A model generated the notes under the pieces. That model had not been told where the DNA came from. It ran no database searches and saw only the letters and a program-made list of their open reading frames with translations. Shown one piece after another: positions 59,430 through 64,000 of a stretch of 64,000 nt of DNA. Position 1 is the stretch's first letter, and every line of letters begins with the position of its first letter. Both the position numbers and the translations under genes were made by a program. Source of the DNA: UBA4575 sp002386945 (lineage in GTDB: Bacteria; Pseudomonadota; Gammaproteobacteria; UBA4575); the NCBI GenBank assembly GCA_943789445.1, contig CALSUC010000001.1:671751-735750 (forward strand), in the 5' to 3' direction.

Positions 59430-60824
59430 TTATTCCTGCTTAGATTTGGTCAGGTTTTCTGCCTGATGTGATTCTACTCGACTAATGATGTGGCCGTCAG
59501 CTAAGCGGGTACTAATTAGTACCCCTTTTGTCACTTCTTGATGACTGCGTATGTAGTTTCCAGTAGTTCCTTCAAGTTGAGTGATGGAATAACCCCGCTC
59601 TAACGTGGCTAATGGGCTTACGCTATTAAGCCCTTGAGTGGCCAATTGAAAGCGATGTTGTTTCGCAGCCTTGAGCTGAGAAGAGGCCAGTTGTAAGCGT
59701 GTTAGCTGTTGTTGTAGCTGTAACTTGTTGGCAGTCAGCCTTTTTTCAGGCGAGTGACTGTATAAGCGATCACTGAAACGGTCTATTGCGGTTTGTTTAT
59801 GTGCAAAATAATGTTTAGAGACTAAGCTGATCCGTTGTTGCAGACGCTGTAATGCTTTTTGTTGTGTGTTTAAACGATATTGTGGGTGGCTACTATGTAA
59901 ACGTTGGCTTAGCCAGTCACTACGTTGATTCAAAGATTCTAAGTGATTACTTGCGATACCTCTAAGGCGTTGCATCTGTCCTTGGAAGAACTGATGCAGT
60001 GCAAGTCCATCGGGACTAATAATCTCAGCAGCAGCTGATGGTGTTGGTGCACGCACATCGGCGACAAAATCACAGATTGTGAAATCAATTTCGTGGCCTA
60101 TACCAGTGATTACTGGAATGTCCTGGGCAGCGATCAGGCGAGCGAGAGATTCATCGTTAAAAGCCCATAAATCTTCAATCGATCCACCACCACGGATGAT
60201 GGCGATGACATCAGCACTATTGTCAGACTGAATCTGACGTAAGGCCTTATGCAGTGTGGGCACTGCTGCTGCACCTTGCACTGTTGTTGCGTACAGACGT
60301 TTCCTTATTCTGGGGAAACGACGCTGTATGACGTTTAGGAAATCGTGCAGAGCGGCCCCTGTGGCGGAGGTAACAATGGCAATCTCATTTGGGAACTCAG
60401 GCAATGCCTTCTTACGCTCAGGTGCAAATAGACCTTCTTGCAGTAGTTTTTTCTTTAGTTCTTCAAATTGACGTTGCAGCAAGCCGGCACCGGCATCTTC
60501 CATGTCATCTGCGATTAATTGTAGATCGCCACGTTGCTCATAAAGACCGACTTTGGCCCGAATCACCACATGGAGACCATTTTTGATCTCAAAGCGTACA
60601 CGTTGACGGCTGTTGCGGAACATTACACAGCGGATCTGGGCACCCCGATCTTTTAGGCTGAAGTAAATATGACCAGATGCGGGTGTCGCAAGGTTAGAAA
60701 TCTCACCTTCCACCCAAATCATCGGGTACTCCTGCGCCAATAATTGCTTTAATTGCAGGTTGATATCGCTGACGGAGTAGATCTCACGCCGATCGCTAGG
60801 GTCTGTATCGTATAAAGTGGTCAT
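59430..60824 (-). CDS. xseA: exodeoxyribonuclease VII large subunit
   Basis: Large subunit of a single-strand exonuclease. 464 residues: N-terminal OB fold (IWVEGEISNLATPASGHIYFSLKDRGAQIRCVMF), catalytic core (VIAIIRGGGSIEDLWAFNDESLARLIA and PVITGIGHEIDFTICDFVADVRAPTPSAAAE), then a long helical region. No xseB is present here. It is divergent from guaB, a position conserved in E. coli relatives. Confidence 0.97.
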   Translation of the reverse strand: MTTLYDTDPSDRREIYSVSDINLQLKQLLAQEYPMIWVEGEISNLATPASGHIYFSLKDRGAQIRCVMFRNSRQRVRFEIKNGLHVVIRAKVGLYEQRGDLQLIADDMEDAGAGLLQRQFEELKKKLLQEGLFAPERKKALPEFPNEIAIVTSATGAALHDFLNVIQRRFPRIRKRLYATTVQGAAAVPTLHKALRQIQSDNSADVIAIIRGGGSIEDLWAFNDESLARLIAAQDIPVITGIGHEIDFTICDFVADVRAPTPSAAAEIISPDGLALHQFFQGQMQRLRGIASNHLESLNQRSDWLSQRLHSSHPQYRLNTQQKALQRLQQRISLVSKHYFAHKQTAIDRFSDRLYSHSPEKRLTANKLQLQQQLTRLQLASSQLKAAKQHRFQLATQGLNSVSPLATLERGYSITQLEGTTGNYIRSHQEVTKGVLISTRLADGHIISRVESHQAENLTKSKQE

Positions 60825-60852
60825 AAAGTGAACGTAAATAGTGAGTCAGTAG

Positions 60853-60881
60853 TTTACCCTATTGCAAGCGTTCTCTATAAT
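60853..60881 (+). promoter_or_regulatory. guaB promoter with possible PurR-like site
   Basis: TTTACC (60853-60858), 17-base spacer, TATAAT (60876-60881), about 34 bp upstream of the guaB start. The spacer contains TTGCAAGCGTTCTC, which resembles the PurR box (ANGCAANCGNTTNCNT) in its GCAA-CG core. The promoter is well supported; the operator is tentative. Confidence 0.65.
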
Positions 60882-60914
60882 GACCCGTCAATTTAAAACA
60901 TTGGCGAACAGCAC

Positions 60915-62372
60915 ATGCGTATTATCCAAGATGCACTAACATTTGACGACGTATTATTAGTTCCAGCGCATTCAGTGGTATTGCCGCGCGATGCTGACAT
61001 CAGCACGCAACTTACCCGCAATATTCGTTTAAACATTCCTCTCTTATCTGCTGCTATGGATACTGTCACCGACGGTCGTCTAGCAATTGCTATGGCGCAA
61101 GAAGGGGGTATGGGCATTATTCATAAGAATATGTCGGTCGAACAACAAGCGAATGAAGTCCGCAAGGTTAAGAAATACGAGAGTGGTGTCATCAAAGACC
61201 CTATTACCGTTGGTCCCAATATCAGCATTCAAGAAGTATTAGATATTACGCAGGCAAATAATATCTCTGGCGTGCCAGTCGTCGATGGGAAAGATTTGAT
61301 CGGTATTGTTACCAGTCGAGACTTACGCTTTGAAACACATCTAGATGCCCCTGTTAAAACCATCATGACGCCGAAAGAGCGTTTAGTGACAGTGGAAGAG
61401 GGTGCCAGCTTAGATAAAGTTCAAGCCTTACTGCACACGCATCGTATTGAGAAGGTGTTGGTTGTCAATGATGATTTTCATCTTTGCGGCATGATCACAG
61501 TGAAAGATATCCAAAAATCCAGCGAGCATCCGTTTGCCTGTAAGGGTGAGCAGGGACAACTGCGTGTTGGTGCTGCAGTAGGTGTCGGTGCAGACAGTGA
61601 AGAGCGGGTTGCAGCCTTGGTTGCAGCAGGTGTCGATGTGGTGGTGGTGGACACTGCTCATGGCCATTCACAAGGCGTGCTAGATACTGTTAGGCAAGTG
61701 AAGAAGAAATACCCTGAGCTACAGGTCATTGGTGGCAATGTTGCGACTGAGGCAGCTGCCTTGGCGCTAATCGAAAATAATGTGGATGCGATTAAGGTCG
61801 GTATTGGTCCGGGTTCAATCTGTACTACGCGTATTGTTGCTGGTGTTGGCGTACCTCAGATCAGCGCGATCGATAATGTTTCTCGCGTCGCAGCCAAACA
61901 TAATGTGCCAGTGATTGCCGATGGTGGCATTCGTTACTCAGGTGATGTTGCAAAGGCAATAGCAGCTGGTGCGAACTGTGTCATGCTTGGTAGTTTATTT
62001 GCTGGTACTACAGAATCTCCAGGTGAGGTTGAGCTCTACCAAGGTCGTTCTTATAAGACCTATAGGGGTATGGGTTCGATTGGTGCGATGAAGCAAGGCT
62101 CTAGCGATCGTTACTTCCAGGATAATATCGGCGATGCAGATAAATTAGTACCTGAAGGGATCGAAGGTCGTGTGCCTTATAAAGGTAGTATCGTTGCGAT
62201 CATGCATCAGCTTTTAGGTGGGCTTCGTTCTAGCATGGGTTATATTGGTTGTCCGACCATTGAAGAAATGCATGCAAAGGCAGAGTTTGTGAAAATCTCG
62301 ACGGCAGGCATGCGTGAAAGTCATGTGCACGATGTGGCGATTACCAAAGAAGCACCTAACTATCAGGTTTAG
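60915..62372 (+). CDS. guaB: inosine-5'-monophosphate dehydrogenase
   Basis: NAD-dependent oxidation of IMP to XMP, the committed step of GMP synthesis. 485 residues. Two CBS domains (about 95-200) interrupt the barrel. The catalytic Cys loop is VGIGPGSICTTRIVAGVG, the nucleotide phosphate site is ADGGIRYSGDVAKA, and the flap has YRGMGSIGAM. The guaB-guaA pair is standard; guaA begins 48 bp downstream. Confidence 0.98.
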   Translation: MRIIQDALTFDDVLLVPAHSVVLPRDADISTQLTRNIRLNIPLLSAAMDTVTDGRLAIAMAQEGGMGIIHKNMSVEQQANEVRKVKKYESGVIKDPITVGPNISIQEVLDITQANNISGVPVVDGKDLIGIVTSRDLRFETHLDAPVKTIMTPKERLVTVEEGASLDKVQALLHTHRIEKVLVVNDDFHLCGMITVKDIQKSSEHPFACKGEQGQLRVGAAVGVGADSEERVAALVAAGVDVVVVDTAHGHSQGVLDTVRQVKKKYPELQVIGGNVATEAAALALIENNVDAIKVGIGPGSICTTRIVAGVGVPQISAIDNVSRVAAKHNVPVIADGGIRYSGDVAKAIAAGANCVMLGSLFAGTTESPGEVELYQGRSYKTYRGMGSIGAMKQGSSDRYFQDNIGDADKLVPEGIEGRVPYKGSIVAIMHQLLGGLRSSMGYIGCPTIEEMHAKAEFVKISTAGMRESHVHDVAITKEAPNYQV

Positions 62373-62420
62373 TAATTAAACTGGGCTGCGACAAGCACTC
62401 ATACAACTAAGTTCTCATTC

Positions 62421-64000
62421 ATGACTACATCAGCAGCTGCGGATATCCACGCACAACGTCTACTTATTCTCGACTATGGCTCGCAATACACACAGTTGAT
62501 TGCGCGCCGAGTGCGCGAGATTGGCGTTTACTGTGAAATCTTTCCCTTTGACTCAGAACAGGCGGCCACCTTTGCTCAAGGTGTTGATGGCATCATTTTA
62601 TCGGGTGGTCCTGAGTCGGTTGCCTTGGCTGAAGCACCAGCAATCCCACAGTATGTCTTAGAGTCGAGCTGCCCAGTGTTAGGTATTTGCTACGGTATGC
62701 AAGTCATGGCTGCAACTCTGGGAGGGACTGTAGAAACCTCCGAGCAGCGTGAGTTTGGTTTTGCCCAAATTGAGATTCAAAACGCCAGTCCTTTATTTGC
62801 AGACTTACAAGGCGAGGTAAATACTGCAGGTGTTGCTTGTCTCGACGTGTGGATGTCGCATGGTGATAAAGTGACGCAGTTGCCTAATGGCTTTGAAGTG
62901 CTCGCTAGCAGCCCAAGTGCTGAGGTCGCTGCGATGGCTGATCAACAACGGCAGTGGTATGGCTTACAATTTCACCCTGAAGTCACACACAGTAAACAGG
63001 GGCGCGAAATCCTCAGTCATTTTTTATTAGATATTTGTGGCTGTGATCCGCTTTGGACAGCAGGCAATATAGCGCAAGATCTGATTACTCAAGTACAAAA
63101 AAAGGTCGGTCAAGAGCACGTTATTTTAGGTCTGTCAGGTGGTGTTGATTCATCGGTGGTTGCTGCCTTATTGCATCAAGCCATTGGTAAACAACTGACC
63201 TGTATCTTCGTTGATAATGGTTTATTGCGATTGAATGAGGGCGACCAAGTGATGGAGACCTTCGCTGAGCATTTAGGTGTGAACGTGATTCGCGTTAATG
63301 CACAAAAGCGTTTTCTGACAGCATTAGTTGATCAGAACGACCCGGAACTCAAGCGTAAGATTATTGGTAACTTGTTCGTTGAAGTATTCGAAGAAGAGGC
63401 GGCTAAGATTACTGATGCACGTTGGTTGGCACAGGGTACGATCTACCCCGATGTGATTGAGTCAGCTGGAGCATCTACCGGTAAAGCGCATCTGATCAAG
63501 TCTCACCATAATGTCGGTGGTCTACCTGATGATATGGAGCTGAAGTTAGTCGAGCCACTGCGTGAACTATTCAAGGATGAAGTACGCCGCTTAGGCGATG
63601 AGCTGGGTCTACCAGCACAGATGATTCACCGTCATCCTTTCCCAGGGCCGGGCTTAGCTGTACGTATTTTGGGTGAGGTGAAGCAGGAATTTGCCGACAT
63701 TCTACGTCTTGCTGACAATATCTTTATCAAAGAACTAGAAGCGCATGATCTTTATGATCAGGTGTCACAAGCCTTCGCTGTATTCTTACCGGTTAAGTCA
63801 GTCGGTGTGACTGGTGACGGCCGCCGTTATCAATATGTCATTGCGTTACGTGCGGTAGAAACCATCGATTTCATGACCGCGAGATGGGCGCATCTTCCTT
63901 ATGACTTCCTAGATCTAGTCTCTAGACGCATCATTAATGAGATTGAAAATGTGTCGAGAGTGACCTATGACATCTCAAGTAAACCGCCGGCTACGATCGA
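62421..64000 (+). CDS. guaA: GMP synthase (glutamine-hydrolysing), 3' partial
   Basis: Converts XMP to GMP using glutamine. The reading frame is open to the window end at codon 526; only two or three residues and the stop are missing, since the protein already reaches SSKPPATI. The N-terminal glutaminase has Cys in VLGICYGMQVM and His/Glu in FHPEVTH. The ATP-pyrophosphatase domain has SGGVDSS, and the C-terminal dimer domain contains HRHPFPGPGLAVRI. Start ATG 62421 (MTTSAAADIHAQRLLILDYGSQ). Confidence 0.97.
   Translation, partial: MTTSAAADIHAQRLLILDYGSQYTQLIARRVREIGVYCEIFPFDSEQAATFAQGVDGIILSGGPESVALAEAPAIPQYVLESSCPVLGICYGMQVMAATLGGTVETSEQREFGFAQIEIQNASPLFADLQGEVNTAGVACLDVWMSHGDKVTQLPNGFEVLASSPSAEVAAMADQQRQWYGLQFHPEVTHSKQGREILSHFLLDICGCDPLWTAGNIAQDLITQVQKKVGQEHVILGLSGGVDSSVVAALLHQAIGKQLTCIFVDNGLLRLNEGDQVMETFAEHLGVNVIRVNAQKRFLTALVDQNDPELKRKIIGNLFVEVFEEEAAKITDARWLAQGTIYPDVIESAGASTGKAHLIKSHHNVGGLPDDMELKLVEPLRELFKDEVRRLGDELGLPAQMIHRHPFPGPGLAVRILGEVKQEFADILRLADNIFIKELEAHDLYDQVSQAFAVFLPVKSVGVTGDGRRYQYVIALRAVETIDFMTARWAHLPYDFLDLVSRRIINEIENVSRVTYDISSKPPATI

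Noticed and set aside
58556..59443. A 295-codon open frame on the plus strand, very hydrophobic, opposite dksA
   Set aside because: It is the antisense of the Lys/Ala-rich repeats (AAG/GCT/GCA codons give Phe/Leu/Ala/Val on the other strand). The dksA frame has an unmistakable conserved C-terminal domain, so this is a shadow.

Overview
The window is about 64 kb of mostly core chromosome from a Gram-negative bacterium, almost certainly a gammaproteobacterium. The evidence is gene order: clpP-clpX-lon-hupB-ppiD, nadK-recN-bamE, grpE-dnaK-dnaJ-dapB-carAB-greA, rlmE-ftsH-glmM, secG-tRNA-Leu / tRNA-fMet-rimP-nusA-infB-rbfA-truB-rpsO-pnp, and xseA / guaB-guaA are arrangements shared with this class. 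Sigma-32-type promoters, BamE, RnfH, RatA and OxyR fit the same placement. Base composition looks moderate (mid-40s percent G+C by eye). A membrane-bound diiron hydroxylase cluster and a Na+-coupled transporter would suit a marine, hydrocarbon- or C1/short-chain-using lineage, but genus cannot be fixed from the sequence alone.

Layout. 1-7.2 kb: protein quality control (clpP, cut by the window edge, clpX, lon), HU, tRNA-Val and tRNA-Asp, and the periplasmic folding factor PpiD. 7.3-15.6 kb: a dicarboxylate/amino-acid symporter, FabI, and a four-gene oligopeptide-type ABC importer. 15.7-20.3 kb: a YafS-like protein, rnhA, dnaQ, smpB, an NSS transporter, ratA-rnfH. 20.3-28.4 kb: bamE, recN and nadK on the minus strand, then hrcA-grpE-dnaK-dnaJ. 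28.4-34.3 kb: dapB, carA, carB, greA. 34.3-39.9 kb: rlmE, ftsH, glmM, tpiA, secG, tRNA-Leu. 40.1-52.8 kb: tRNA-fMet, a divergent oxyR/katG pair inserted into the usual metY-nusA order, then rimP-nusA-infB-rbfA-truB-rpsO-pnp and msrB. 57.2-64 kb: gluQ, dksA and xseA on the minus strand, then guaB and guaA (cut by the window end).

The accessory segment of greatest interest is 52.9-57.1 kb. It encodes an AlkB/XylM-family membrane hydroxylase, a group-1 truncated hemoglobin, a divergent small ferredoxin, a glutathione-transferase-like protein, a XylA-like ferredoxin/FAD/NAD(P)H reductase, and an uncharacterised 70-residue two-helix membrane protein. There is no rubredoxin. The hydroxylase has the AlkB histidine boxes except that the first His of box 3 is Gln, and its codon use is strongly skewed towards that of highly expressed genes. 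The working model is a self-contained oxygenase: the reductase feeds electrons straight to the hydroxylase as in XylMA, the globin handles O2 or NO, and the GST-like protein deals with a reactive product. The substrate is unknown.

Other notable items are a DksA with a roughly 260-residue histone-H1-like Lys/Ala tail built from ten 16-residue (48-bp) repeats, a DnaK with Ile in the otherwise Thr/Ser position of the third HSP70 signature, an initiator tRNA with a U1-U72 mismatch, and a promoter followed by two tandem terminators ahead of rimP. I saw no insertion sequences, prophage, CRISPR arrays or replication origins.
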